From positions 1 to 64,000 of the forward strand of contig NZ_BMSY01000007.1 in the NCBI RefSeq assembly GCF_014649395.1: a stretch of DNA of 64,000 nucleotides, written 5' to 3'. The notes under the pieces were generated by a model that searched no databases, was not told the DNA's origin, and saw only the letters and a program-made list of their open reading frames with translations. Shown here in pieces: positions 44,949-53,141 of this stretch (position 1 is the first letter of the stretch; each line of letters begins with the position of its first letter). The DNA is from Streptomyces aureoverticillatus. Lineage in GTDB: Bacteria; Actinomycetota; Actinomycetes; Streptomycetales; Streptomycetaceae. The position numbers and the translations under genes were made by a program.

Positions 44949-47884
44949 CGGGGGCCGTCCTCGGTGGGCGCGCCGTCCGGGCCGTCGAGGGCGTCCAGAA
45001 CCCGGTCCGCCGGGCCCGAGGCGACGACTCGGCCCGCCGTCATCACGTACACCGCGTCGGCGAGGCCCGCCACCAGGTCCACGTCGTGCTCCACCACCAG
45101 CAGGGCCGTACCGTCCGCCGCGAGCGCGCGCAGGATCCGGGCGAGCGCGGCCACTTCGGCCGTGTCCAGGCCCGCCGCCGGCTCGTCCAGGAGCAGGACG
45201 TGCGGGCCGCCGGACAGCGCGCGGGCCAGTTCCACCCGGCGCAGGGTGCCGGTGGGCAGGTCCGCGGCGGGGCGGTCGCGCACGGAGGTCAGGTCGAACA
45301 GGCGCAGCGCCCGCTCCAGGGCCGCCGGGTCGTCGCGCACCCGGCCCTGTTCCGCGCCCACGCGTACGTTCTCGGCGACGGTCAGGGTCGGGAACACGGC
45401 GAGTTCCTGGAACGTGCGGGCCACGCCTACGCGGGTGCGGGCGTGTGCCGGGAGCCGCGTGATGTCCCGCCCCGCGAGCGTGATCCGGCCCTTGTCCGGC
45501 CGCAGCGTCCCTGCCAGGCAGTGGAACAGGCTGCTCTTTCCGGCTCCGTTGGGGCCGACCACGGCGGTGATTCGGCCTGGCGGCACCTCGAGGGAGACGT
45601 TCCGCAGGGCGGTGAATCCGTCGTACGAGAGCCACAGGCCGTGGGCCTTGAGCAGGGGTGCCCGGAGCTGGGGCGCGCCGGGCTCCTGGGCCCCGGCCCC
45701 CGGCTCCCCGGCTCCCGGCTCCCCGGCTCCCGGCTCCGCGGCTCCCGGCTCCCCGGCCCTCCGGCCCGGGCGCGGGGCATCACGGTCGCCCCCTTCCTCC
45801 GCGTCTGCGCGTTGCCTGCTGCCGCCACTGCTCCCGTCGGCCGTTCCGGTGCTGTCGGCCGGGGGCTGTGCCCACCCGTGCCGCCCTGCGGCACGATTGC
45901 CCACAGCGGTAGCGGGTCCGTTGTCCGCTGCCGGGCCCGCGCGTTGCCCGCTGCCGCTGCCGCTGCCGCTGCCGCTGCCGCTGCCGCTGCCGCTGCCGCT
46001 GCCGCTGCCGTGGGTGGCGGGGGCATTCGGTGTGGCCCCGGCCAGAGCCGTTCGGAGTCGTGCCCCGGCAGGGGTGAGCCTCGGGCGTCTCTGTAGTCGG
46101 TGGGTCGCCGCGCGCAGCGCCTCGTACGGGCCGCCGGGGAAGCGGCCGATCAGTATGGCGAGGATGCCGATGACCGCCGCTGCGACGCCGCCTCGCGTTC
46201 CCGCGTCGAGGCCGACCAGCAAGGCTCCCGCCAGCAGCGCGCCGAGCAGGCTGTCGGCGCCCAGGACGACGACGGCCGCGAACCACAGCAGCCCTCGCAC
46301 GGGGTCGAACGCCGCGGGGTCGAAGGCCCGCAGGCCCATGCCGAGCATGCCGCCGCCGAGCGCGGCCAGCGCCGCGCCGATGACGAACGCGGCGAGCTTC
46401 AGCGCCCGGACCGGCACCCCGGCCGCCGCGGCCCCCGCCTCGTGGTCCCGCATGGCGGCGAGGGCCCGCCCCGTACGCCCCCGCCGCAGCGCGGCCACGA
46501 GCAGCAGGGCGCCGCCGAGCAGGACCAGTTCGAGCAGGTAGTACGCGCGGTCGCCGGCGAAGCCCGCGGGCCGGCCGAGGGTGAGGCCCGACGTGGCGTA
46601 CGGCTGCGCGAAGACGAAGCGGGAGACGGCGACCCCGACGGCGAAGGTCGCGAGGGCGAGGGCGAGGCGGCTGATCGCGGGCCAGCCCGTGAGCAGGCCG
46701 AGCGGGGCGACGAGCAGCACGGCCACGGCCAGGGCGGCCGGCGTGGGCAGCTCCGGCAGTCCGGGGAAGCGGCCGGCGGCGAGCAGCGCGGTGAACAGCG
46801 CGCCGAGCCCCGCGTACGCCGCCTGGCCGAGGGAGATCTGGCCGCCCCTGCCGGTGACCACCACCAGGGAGAGGAGGATGACGCCGAGCGCGGGTACCTG
46901 GACGGACGTGGTGAGGTCCGAGCCCGCGAACCCGAGGGGGAGGAGGAAGAGGACGACGGCCACTATCCACGCCCCCGGAGGCGTGGGGACGCGGGCCGTC
47001 GCCGTGCGCGGCAGCGCGTCGCCCTTGGCTCCCCTGGCCACGCCCGGAAGCACGAGCGCCGCGATCAGCAGCGCCACCACGAACAGGTTCGCGCCGACCG
47101 CCTGGAGCAGCGGCTCGCGCCAGCCGGAGGGGTGCAGGCGGGTGAGCTGGCTCTGGGCCACGCCGATGCCGAGCGCCACGACGACGGCCACCGGCAGGTT
47201 CCGCATCCGGGCGGCCACGGCGACGGCCACCACCTCCATGACCAGGAGCGGCATGCCGTACGGATCGAGACGTACGTACGGAGCCAGCAGCACGCCGGTC
47301 AGGCCCGCGGTGAACGAGCCGAACGCCCAGCCCGCCGCGGCCACCCGGTCCGCGTCGATCCCGGCGAGCACCGCGAGGCGGCGGTCGTCGACCACCGCGC
47401 GCAGTTCGCCGCCGAAGCGGGTGAAGCGCGTGACCGCCCACACGGCGAGCGCGAGCACCACGGCGGCCGCCAACTGCCCCCAGGGATCCGCCGAGACGAG
47501 TGTCGGCACGTCGGCGCGGGCACCCTGCCCCCAGATCAGCGCCGCCCCGCCGACCAGGAGCACGAACACCCCGATCGACGCGACCAGCGTCTGCGCGGGG
47601 TCGCCGCCGAGGACGGCGAGCGGCCGGAAGACGGCGCGTTCGAGGACGAGGCCGATCGCGGGCGCCACCACGAGGAGGGTGACGGCCGCGGCGAGCCAGA
47701 GCGGCCAGTCCCATGCGACGGCGAACTGGCGCAGGAGGTAGGCGCACAGCATCGCGATGGCACCGTGCGCGAAGTTGAGCACGCCCGTCGCGCGGTGGGT
47801 GACGATCAGGCCGATGCCGGTGAGGGCTGCGGCGCTGCCGACGGAGAGCCCGGCCAGCGTGAGGTCGTAGCTCAGGGAGGCCAC
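44945..47884 (-). CDS. LivH-LivM-LivG fusion, branched-chain amino acid-type ABC transporter
   Basis: 979 residues from GTG at 47884. Residues 1-290 are LivH-type permease (LTGIGLIVTHRATGVLNFAHGAIAMLCAYL). About 300-600 is LivM (LVVVTGRGGQISLGQAAYAGLGALFTALLAAG; RGRTGRALAAMRDHEAGAAAAGVPV). About 600-740 is a low-complexity linker: Gly-Ser repeats, then Gly/Ala/Glu/Pro. About 741-979 is a LivG ATPase: Walker A VVGPNGAGKSSLFHCLAG, LPTGTLRRVELARALSGGPHVLLLDEPAAGLD. These are normally three proteins. The linker DNA is a microsatellite plus repeat elements, suggesting a fusion across a former intergenic gap. An internal start for LivG cannot be excluded. Confidence 0.85.
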   Translation of the reverse strand: MASLSYDLTLAGLSVGSAAALTGIGLIVTHRATGVLNFAHGAIAMLCAYLLRQFAVAWDWPLWLAAAVTLLVVAPAIGLVLERAVFRPLAVLGGDPAQTLVASIGVFVLLVGGAALIWGQGARADVPTLVSADPWGQLAAAVVLALAVWAVTRFTRFGGELRAVVDDRRLAVLAGIDADRVAAAGWAFGSFTAGLTGVLLAPYVRLDPYGMPLLVMEVVAVAVAARMRNLPVAVVVALGIGVAQSQLTRLHPSGWREPLLQAVGANLFVVALLIAALVLPGVARGAKGDALPRTATARVPTPPGAWIVAVVLFLLPLGFAGSDLTTSVQVPALGVILLSLVVVTGRGGQISLGQAAYAGLGALFTALLAAGRFPGLPELPTPAALAVAVLLVAPLGLLTGWPAISRLALALATFAVGVAVSRFVFAQPYATSGLTLGRPAGFAGDRAYYLLELVLLGGALLLVAALRRGRTGRALAAMRDHEAGAAAAGVPVRALKLAAFVIGAALAALGGGMLGMGLRAFDPAAFDPVRGLLWFAAVVVLGADSLLGALLAGALLVGLDAGTRGGVAAAVIGILAILIGRFPGGPYEALRAATHRLQRRPRLTPAGARLRTALAGATPNAPATHGSGSGSGSGSGSGSGSGSGSGQRAGPAADNGPATAVGNRAAGRHGWAQPPADSTGTADGSSGGSRQRADAEEGGDRDAPRPGRRAGEPGAAEPGAGEPGAGEPGAGAQEPGAPQLRAPLLKAHGLWLSYDGFTALRNVSLEVPPGRITAVVGPNGAGKSSLFHCLAGTLRPDKGRITLAGRDITRLPAHARTRVGVARTFQELAVFPTLTVAENVRVGAEQGRVRDDPAALERALRLFDLTSVRDRPAADLPTGTLRRVELARALSGGPHVLLLDEPAAGLDTAEVAALARILRALAADGTALLVVEHDVDLVAGLADAVYVMTAGRVVASGPADRVLDALDGPDGAPTEDGPR
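45701..46013. repeat. Repeat-derived LivM-LivG linker DNA
   Basis: Three repeat kinds inside one coding linker. 45701-45760 is a run of ggctcccc/ggctcccg copies. 45848-45908 is a type B palindromic piece (gtgcccacccg ... gattgcccacag), like that in scpA. 45953-46013 is a (CCGCTG)n microsatellite of about ten units encoding alternating Gly-Ser on the minus strand. Confidence 0.85.
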
Positions 47885-47888
47885 CGGG

Positions 47889-48494
47889 TCAGTCCTCCGG
47901 AGTGGTCGAGTCCGCCGAGTCGGCCGGGTCCACGGAGGCGTGCGGGTCCCCGGGGGCGTCCGGGGCCCCGGGGGTGTACGGAGGAGCGCAGATCGGGCAG
48001 GGCTCCGCGTCCCGGTCCCGCAGGGCGCTCGCGTCGGGAGGCACCGCGTCCGGCTTGCCGGACACCAGCGGGCAGTCCGCGCGGTGCAGGAGTTTGCCGC
48101 CGGGCACGATCAGGAGGTCGTCGCTGGTCGCGACCGGTGCCGCGGCCCGCTCGGCGTGCCCGGCCGCCGGATCCGGGCCCTCGACGGCCACGAGCAGCCC
48201 GTACAGCTCCTCGACCCGCGCCGCCGCGAGCGCCCCGCGGCCGTGCGCGAGGAGCACCGCGCCCGCCACGATCAGCGCGGCCCCCGGCACCGTGCAGGAG
48301 GCGATGTAGGGCAACTGCCGCTCGGCGAAGCGCTCGCCGGAGATGCCGTACCAGCCGATCACACAGAGCACCGCCCCCGTCGCGAGCGCCGCGAACGCCG
48401 CCAACAGCATCGGCCGCACCGCCCGCAGCCGCGCCGCGCGGGAGGCGGCCGAAGACGCCGTGGGAGATCGCTGAGCCGTCCGTGCCGCCCGCAT
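47889..48494 (-). CDS. Two-helix membrane protein with His/Cys-rich C-terminal domain, Liv operon
   Basis: 201 residues from ATG at 48494. Two hydrophobic helices (MLLAAFAALATGAVLCVIGW; IASCTVPGAALIVAGAVLLA). The soluble C-terminal part is DDLLIVPGGKLLHRADCPLVSGK followed 30 residues later by AEPCPICAPP, an H-x4-C plus C-x2-C pattern that may bind zinc. Its stop lies four bases before the LivHMG start, so they are one operon. I know no function. It could modulate the transporter. Confidence 0.75.
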   Translation of the reverse strand: MRAARTAQRSPTASSAASRAARLRAVRPMLLAAFAALATGAVLCVIGWYGISGERFAERQLPYIASCTVPGAALIVAGAVLLAHGRGALAAARVEELYGLLVAVEGPDPAAGHAERAAAPVATSDDLLIVPGGKLLHRADCPLVSGKPDAVPPDASALRDRDAEPCPICAPPYTPGAPDAPGDPHASVDPADSADSTTPED

Positions 48495-48523
48495 CGAGGC
48501 CCCCTGGGAGACGTCGTGAGTCA

Positions 48524-48596
48524 GACAGGTCTGTCACCGAGTCGGACAGGTCTGTCACTGGCAGGTCTGTGCATGTCTGTTACTGGCAGGTCTGTT
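48524..48596. promoter_or_regulatory. Operator-like palindrome array in divergent promoter
   Basis: Five copies of a gacaggtctgtc-type inverted repeat. Two are perfect, at 48524-48535 and 48545-48556 (21 bases apart, two helical turns). Looser copies start near 48560 (ggcaggtctgtg), 48570 (tgcatgtctgtt) and 48585 (ggcaggtctgtt). They sit between the divergent membrane protein gene (start 48494) and the lipoprotein gene (start near 48690), ideal for shared repression by a TetR/GntR-type regulator (inference). Confidence 0.7.
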
Positions 48597-48690
48597 CATG
48601 TCAGCCAATGGCTTGCACTATGCCTTCTGCAAGCTGACCCTGAAAGCACCGGGCGGTCTTCGCCCGGACCGACACCCGGTGGTGAGCCAG

Positions 48691-49290
48691 ATGGTTCTCG
48701 GGACAAGCCCCAGGCGGGGGAGTCATCCCCGGCGGGGACGGGTACGGGGCACGGCCCTGGCGGCAGCCGCCGTCCTGCTGATCGCCCCGGCCGCCGTGGC
48801 CTGCGGAGACGACAGCGGGGGTGACGACACCCCGCCGCCGAAGCCCCCCGTGGAGACGACGGAGAAGCAACCGGCGGACGGGGCGTCCGAGACGGACGGG
48901 AGCGACGCGCCCGGCGGCGCCGACGAGCCCGCCGACCCCGCGGCCGCCGAGAACGAGGTGCGGCGGAACTTCGAGAAGTTCTTCGACCCGGCCACGTCCC
49001 TGCGGGACAAGGAGGCCGTCCTGGAGAACGGCCCGAAGATGCGCCAGGTCCTGCAGAGCTTCAGCGGGGACGAGCGCGGCAAGCAGGTCGGCGCGAAGGT
49101 CGGCAAGGTCGAGTTCACCTCGGCGACCGAAGCGGATGTGACGTACGCGCTGACGCTGAAGGGCGCGACCGCGCTGCCCACCGCCAGCGGCACGGCTGTG
49201 AACCAGAACGACACCTGGAAGGTGTCCGTCAAGACGCTGTGCGCGCTGGTGAAGCTGAGCGGCAATGCGTCGCCCGGCCCCGGCTGCTGA
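48691..49290 (+). CDS. Lipoprotein of unknown function, Liv cluster
   Basis: 199 residues from ATG at 48691 (GTG at 48682 alternative). Signal peptide TALAAAAVLLIAPAAVACGDD with a lipobox Cys, then a Gly/Asp/Pro/Thr-rich acidic linker. A folded domain follows (ENEVRRNFEKFFDPATSLRDKEAVLENGPKMRQVLQSF; VEFTSATEADVTYALTLKG; WKVSVKTLCALVKLSG), reminiscent of the low-molecular-weight antigen MTB12-like fold. It overlaps the substrate-binding gene by 26 bases. Confidence 0.78.
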   Translation: MVLGTSPRRGSHPRRGRVRGTALAAAAVLLIAPAAVACGDDSGGDDTPPPKPPVETTEKQPADGASETDGSDAPGGADEPADPAAAENEVRRNFEKFFDPATSLRDKEAVLENGPKMRQVLQSFSGDERGKQVGAKVGKVEFTSATEADVTYALTLKGATALPTASGTAVNQNDTWKVSVKTLCALVKLSGNASPGPGC

Positions 49291-50593
49291 GGCCCCGGGC
49301 GGCCGGGTCCGGCGCCCGGCGCTCGCCGTGCTCGCGGCCGCCGCGCTGCTCGCCTCCGCGGCCTGCGGCAGCCGCCTGCCCGAGAGCGACTTCGAGGAGC
49401 GGCCGCCCGCGCCGCACGGCACCCAGCAGGGGCCGCCCCTGCGCGTCGGCATCATCACCAGCGCCACCAGCCCCGTCGGCGGCTCCGCCTTCACCGGCCC
49501 GCGCGACGGCGCCAAGGCCTACTTCGACCGGCTCAACGACCGCGGCGGCATCGGCGGCCGCAAGGTCGAGGCGCACACCTGCGACGACGGCGGCAGCGGC
49601 GTCGGCAACAACGAGTGCGTGCACAAGCTGCTGGACGAGAAGAAGGTCGTCGCCCTCGTCGCCACCACCGTCCTCGACTACGCGGGCGCCTCGCGCGTCT
49701 CCGAGGCGGGCGTGCCCGACATCGGCGGCCAGCCCGTCGGCTCCGCGTACGACACCTATCCGCACCTGTACGGCATCTACGGCAGCCTCGCCCCGCGCAC
49801 GGGCAAGCCGGGCTGGGACGGCAAGCTGTACGGCGGCACCGAGGTCTACCGCTACTTCAAGCGCGAACACGGCGCCCGCACCGCCGCCGTCGTCTCCTAC
49901 AACCAGGCCGCGTCGGCCGCGTACGCCCGTCTGGTGAAGCGCGGCCTGGAGGCCGAGGGCTACAAGGTGGTCACCGAACAGGTCGACTTCGCGCTGCCCA
50001 ACTTCCGGGCCGTCGCCGCCGACCTCAAGGACCGGGGCGCCGACCTCGTCTTCGACGCGATGGACACGCACGGCAACGCGCAGCTCTGCAAGGCGATGGA
50101 CGACGTCGGCGCGGAGGTCACCGCGAAGGTCACCAACGTCCAGAACTGGTCGTCCACGGTCGCCGAGGACTACAAGGGCGCGCCGCGCTGCCGCAACGCC
50201 CTGTGGGCGACGGGATCGAGCCGCAACCACGAGGACACCGGCCACCGGGCGGTCCGTGAGTTCCGCGACGCCACGAAGGGGGCGGAGACGCACTCCCAGT
50301 GGCAACTGGAGGGCTGGGCCGCCGCGATGTGGTTCACGGACGCGGCGAAGTCCTGCCTGGCGTCCGCCGGCGACGTCACGCGTGCCTGCGTCGACCGCTT
50401 CCTGAGCCGGGGCGAACCGTACGACGCGGACGGGCTGCTGCTGCCCGTCCGGTACGAACGGCGGTCCGAGCCGCCGCGGACGCGCGAGACCTGTGTGTCC
50501 GTGGCCCGTTGGCAGGACGATGAGGGCTGGGTCACACAGGGCGACATGAACCGCACCTGCTTCGACGTACCACAGCTCTCCTACCAGCCCTGA
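49265..50593 (+). CDS. Branched-chain-amino-acid-type ABC substrate-binding lipoprotein
   Basis: 442 residues from ATG at 49265. Lipoprotein signal LAVLAAAALLASAACGS. Peripla_BP_6-type domain: LRVGIITSATSPVGGSAFTGPRDGAKAYFDRLNDRGGIGGRKVEAHTCDDGG, then AAVVSYNQAASAAYARLVKRGLEAEGYKVV, RAVAADLKDRGADLVFDAMD and EGWAAAMWFTDAAKSC. It is the probable binding protein of the divergently encoded LivHMG/LivF transporter. The ligand is uncertain; relatives also bind other amino acids, amides or urea. Confidence 0.88.
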   Translation: MRRPAPAAEAPGGRVRRPALAVLAAAALLASAACGSRLPESDFEERPPAPHGTQQGPPLRVGIITSATSPVGGSAFTGPRDGAKAYFDRLNDRGGIGGRKVEAHTCDDGGSGVGNNECVHKLLDEKKVVALVATTVLDYAGASRVSEAGVPDIGGQPVGSAYDTYPHLYGIYGSLAPRTGKPGWDGKLYGGTEVYRYFKREHGARTAAVVSYNQAASAAYARLVKRGLEAEGYKVVTEQVDFALPNFRAVAADLKDRGADLVFDAMDTHGNAQLCKAMDDVGAEVTAKVTNVQNWSSTVAEDYKGAPRCRNALWATGSSRNHEDTGHRAVREFRDATKGAETHSQWQLEGWAAAMWFTDAAKSCLASAGDVTRACVDRFLSRGEPYDADGLLLPVRYERRSEPPRTRETCVSVARWQDDEGWVTQGDMNRTCFDVPQLSYQP

Positions 50594-50756
50594 TCTGTGT
50601 ACCAGTCACGGAGTTCCCGGTTCCGCCTATCGGTCATGCATCCGTTTCAGAACAAGACGGATTTTCGACCCAACCCTTGGCCCGAGATTTCCGTCTAACC
50701 CCTCGGTAGGCGGACGAGACGGACTGTCCGCAGGGAAGCGCGGAATACGGGGACGT

Positions 50757-52022
50757 ATGCATATCTCTTTCCTGATTCACAACGCGTACGGGATCGGAGG
50801 GACGATCCGGACGACGTACAACTTGGCGAACACGCTCGCCGAGCACCATGACGTCGAAATCGTGTCGGTGCTGCGCCACCGCGACGAGCCGGTCTTCACC
50901 CCCGACGCGCGGATCAGGCTGAGCCACCTCGTCGACATCCGGAAGCACAGCCCGGGGTACGAGGGCGAGAGCGAGGCGCATCGCACCCCGGCCAAGGTCT
51001 TCCCCACCGCCGAGGGCCGATACGGCCAGTACAGCGCCCTGACCGACGAGCGCATCGAGGCGCATCTGGCCGACCTGCGGTCCGACGTCGTCATCGGCAC
51101 CCGCCCCGGTCTGAACGTGCACATCGCCCGCCAGGCCCGGCGCGGTGTGCTGCGCGTCGGCCAGGAGCACCTGACGCTCGACAGCCACTCCAAGGAACTG
51201 CGCCTGCAACTGCGCAGCGTGTACCCGCGCCTGGACGTCCTGACCACGACGACCGAGGCCGACGCGCAGGCGTACCGCAGGAAGATGCGGCTGCCCGGCG
51301 TGCATGTGCAGGCGGTGCCGAACCCGGTGCCCGCGCCCGGCATCGAGCCCGCCGACGGCTCCCACAAGTGGGTCGTCGCGGCCGGCCGCCTCGCCCCCGT
51401 CAAGCGCTACGACCTGCTGATCCGCGCCTTCGACAAGGTGCGGCGCGAGCGCCCCGACTGGCGGCTGCGGATCTACGGCGGCGGGAAGCAGAAGGACAAG
51501 CTGCGCAAGCTGATCGACGACCTCGGCCTGTACAACCACGTGTTCCTCATGGGCCCCGCGCACCCCATCGAGCCGGAGTGGGCCAAGGGCTCCATCGCGG
51601 CCGTCACCTCCAGCCTCGAATCGTTCGGCATGACCATCGTGGAGGCGATGCGCTGCGGGCTGCCCGTGGTCGCCACGGACTGCCCGCACGGGCCCGGCGA
51701 GATCATCGCCAACGGCGTCGACGGCCGGCTCGTCGAGGTCGGCAACGCCGACGCGATCGCGGGCGGACTGCTCGAACTCATCAATGACGACGCGCTGCGG
51801 CAGCGCATGGCGGGCGCCGCGCTCGAGGACTCCGAGCGCTTCGACCCCACCCGGATCGCCGAGCGCTACGAGGACATGTTCAGCGGCATGCTCACGCGGG
51901 GCGGCTCGCTGGGTGGCCGGGTGCGCGGCTCGATGCACCGCGCGAGGGGGGCTCTGCTCGGCGGCGCGTACGCCGTCCGGGACGCCAGACGGACCGTACC
52001 GACGAAGGGGCGCTTGGCATGA
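50757..52022 (+). CDS. GT4-type glycosyltransferase
   Basis: 421 residues from ATG at 50757. N-terminal MHISFLIHNAYGIGGTIRTTYNLANTLAEHHDVEIVSV, then DVVIGTRPGLNVHIARQ and GRLAPVKRYDLLIRAFDKVRRERPDWRLRIYGGG. The donor site is SSLESFGMTIVEAMRCGLPVVATDCPHGPGEII with the E-x7-E pair. No membrane segment. Relatives build cell-wall glycopolymers and capsules. The stop overlaps the next gene (ATGA), so the two act together. Confidence 0.87.
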   Translation: MHISFLIHNAYGIGGTIRTTYNLANTLAEHHDVEIVSVLRHRDEPVFTPDARIRLSHLVDIRKHSPGYEGESEAHRTPAKVFPTAEGRYGQYSALTDERIEAHLADLRSDVVIGTRPGLNVHIARQARRGVLRVGQEHLTLDSHSKELRLQLRSVYPRLDVLTTTTEADAQAYRRKMRLPGVHVQAVPNPVPAPGIEPADGSHKWVVAAGRLAPVKRYDLLIRAFDKVRRERPDWRLRIYGGGKQKDKLRKLIDDLGLYNHVFLMGPAHPIEPEWAKGSIAAVTSSLESFGMTIVEAMRCGLPVVATDCPHGPGEIIANGVDGRLVEVGNADAIAGGLLELINDDALRQRMAGAALEDSERFDPTRIAERYEDMFSGMLTRGGSLGGRVRGSMHRARGALLGGAYAVRDARRTVPTKGRLA

Positions 52023-52876
52023 CGGCCGTGTTCACCCGGGGCTCGCAGGAGGCCGCGGCCGGCGAGGTGGAGCCGCCCGCGCCGCGCGCGGACTGCATCG
52101 CGGACTCCGCGGGCGGGCTGACCTTCGACGTCACCGACCCCGGTGAGGCGGGCGCCGCGCACCTGCTGCTGCGGCTGCGGGACTCCGACCCGGCCGTCGA
52201 GGTACGGCTGCCGCTGACCCCGGCCGCCGACGGCCGGCTGCGCGCCGCGCTGCCCAGCAGCGTCGAGCTGCCCGAGGGCCGCTGGAACGCGTACGCCGAG
52301 GTCGAGAGCGGTGAGCCGCGCCGCCTCGTGCCCGGCGTGAACGACCTGCGCTCGCTGGTCGACCGGGCGCCGAGCGGCAGCCGCGGGCATGTCGCGGTGC
52401 GCATTCCGTACGCCACCAAGCAGGGCAACCTGTCGGTGCGCAGCTGGCTGCGGGCACCGCACGCGGAGGTCGGCGAGCTGTGCATCGAGGACGGCGGGCT
52501 CACCGGGCAGGGCCGGGTGTACGGCACGGCGCTCACCGGTGCCGCGTACGTGGAGGCGGTGCTGCGCGGGGAGTCCGGGCGGGTGCTGCGGGCCGGGCTT
52601 GCGCCCGGCGGGCCTGCCGGGTCCCCGGAGTGCGGGTTCGCCTTCTCCCTGCGGTACGCGGAGCTTGCCGACTCGGTCGACGGTGACGGGATCTGGGATC
52701 TGTGGCTGCGGCCCGCCGGGGAGGGTGGGCCGCGGATTCGGCTCGCCCGGCTCCTCGACGACGTCGCCGACAAGAAGCCGATCTTCACGTATCCGGTGAC
52801 GCGGGTCGACTCCGTCGAGGTGGGCCCGTACTACACCGTCGACAACGACCTGTCGGTCAGGGTCAGCGAGGCGTAG
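52019..52876 (+). CDS. Hypothetical partner of the GT4 glycosyltransferase
   Basis: 285 residues from ATG at 52019 inside the previous stop (ATGA). Predicted beta-rich and soluble: AAHLLLRLRDSDPAVEVRLPL, LPEGRWNAYAEVESGEPRRLVPGVNDLRSLVDR, IPYATKQGNLSVRSWLRAPHAEVGELCI, and a final TYPVTRVDSVEVGPYYTVDNDLSVRV. It resembles the beta-sandwich accessory domains attached to some wall teichoic acid glycosyltransferases, but this is a guess from composition. No catalytic motif seen. Confidence 0.72.
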   Translation: MTAVFTRGSQEAAAGEVEPPAPRADCIADSAGGLTFDVTDPGEAGAAHLLLRLRDSDPAVEVRLPLTPAADGRLRAALPSSVELPEGRWNAYAEVESGEPRRLVPGVNDLRSLVDRAPSGSRGHVAVRIPYATKQGNLSVRSWLRAPHAEVGELCIEDGGLTGQGRVYGTALTGAAYVEAVLRGESGRVLRAGLAPGGPAGSPECGFAFSLRYAELADSVDGDGIWDLWLRPAGEGGPRIRLARLLDDVADKKPIFTYPVTRVDSVEVGPYYTVDNDLSVRVSEA

Positions 52877-52886
52877 GCCCTGCACC

Positions 52887-53090
52887 TCGCATGGGGGCTG
52901 CGCCCCCTCTCCCCCCTTGTCGGCCCTTCGGGCCTCGTCCTCAAACGCCGGACGGGCTTTTCCCCACCCGCCCGCCCTTACTACCTGCCGGAACAGCCGG
53001 CCGGAGGGAATCAGCCTGTCCGGCGATTGAGGACGAGGCCCGAAGGGCCGAAAAAGCGGGGGAGAGGGGGCGCAGCCCCCATGGGAGCGC
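52887..53090. repeat. Palindromic element (type A variant), about 200 bp
   Basis: A large inverted repeat: gggggctgcgccccctctcc and cggcccttcgggcctcgtcc on the left are answered by ggacgaggcccgaagggccg and gagagggggcgcagccccca on the right, with aaacgccggacgggc facing gtccggcgattgagg at the centre. It occupies almost the whole gap before the WYL regulator gene. Confidence 0.85.
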
Positions 53091-53141
53091 CCCAGCCACC
53101 GCGGACCGTACCTGTCCGCAAGCCGAGGGAGAATCGCCAAC

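Noticed and set aside
48598..48690. Upstream extension of the lipoprotein gene (MSANGLHYAF...)
   Set aside because: It would place about 30 hydrophilic residues before the signal peptide and overlap the operator-like array; starts at 48682 or 48691 fit better.
44337..48824. Plus-strand frames of 734 and 845 residues over the Liv operon
   Set aside because: Basic/Arg-rich shadows of the minus-strand transporter genes, whose motifs are unambiguous.
52891..53090. Insertion sequence or transposase remnant
   Set aside because: The 200-bp palindrome has no coding capacity and no target-site duplication that I can see; treated as a repeat element.
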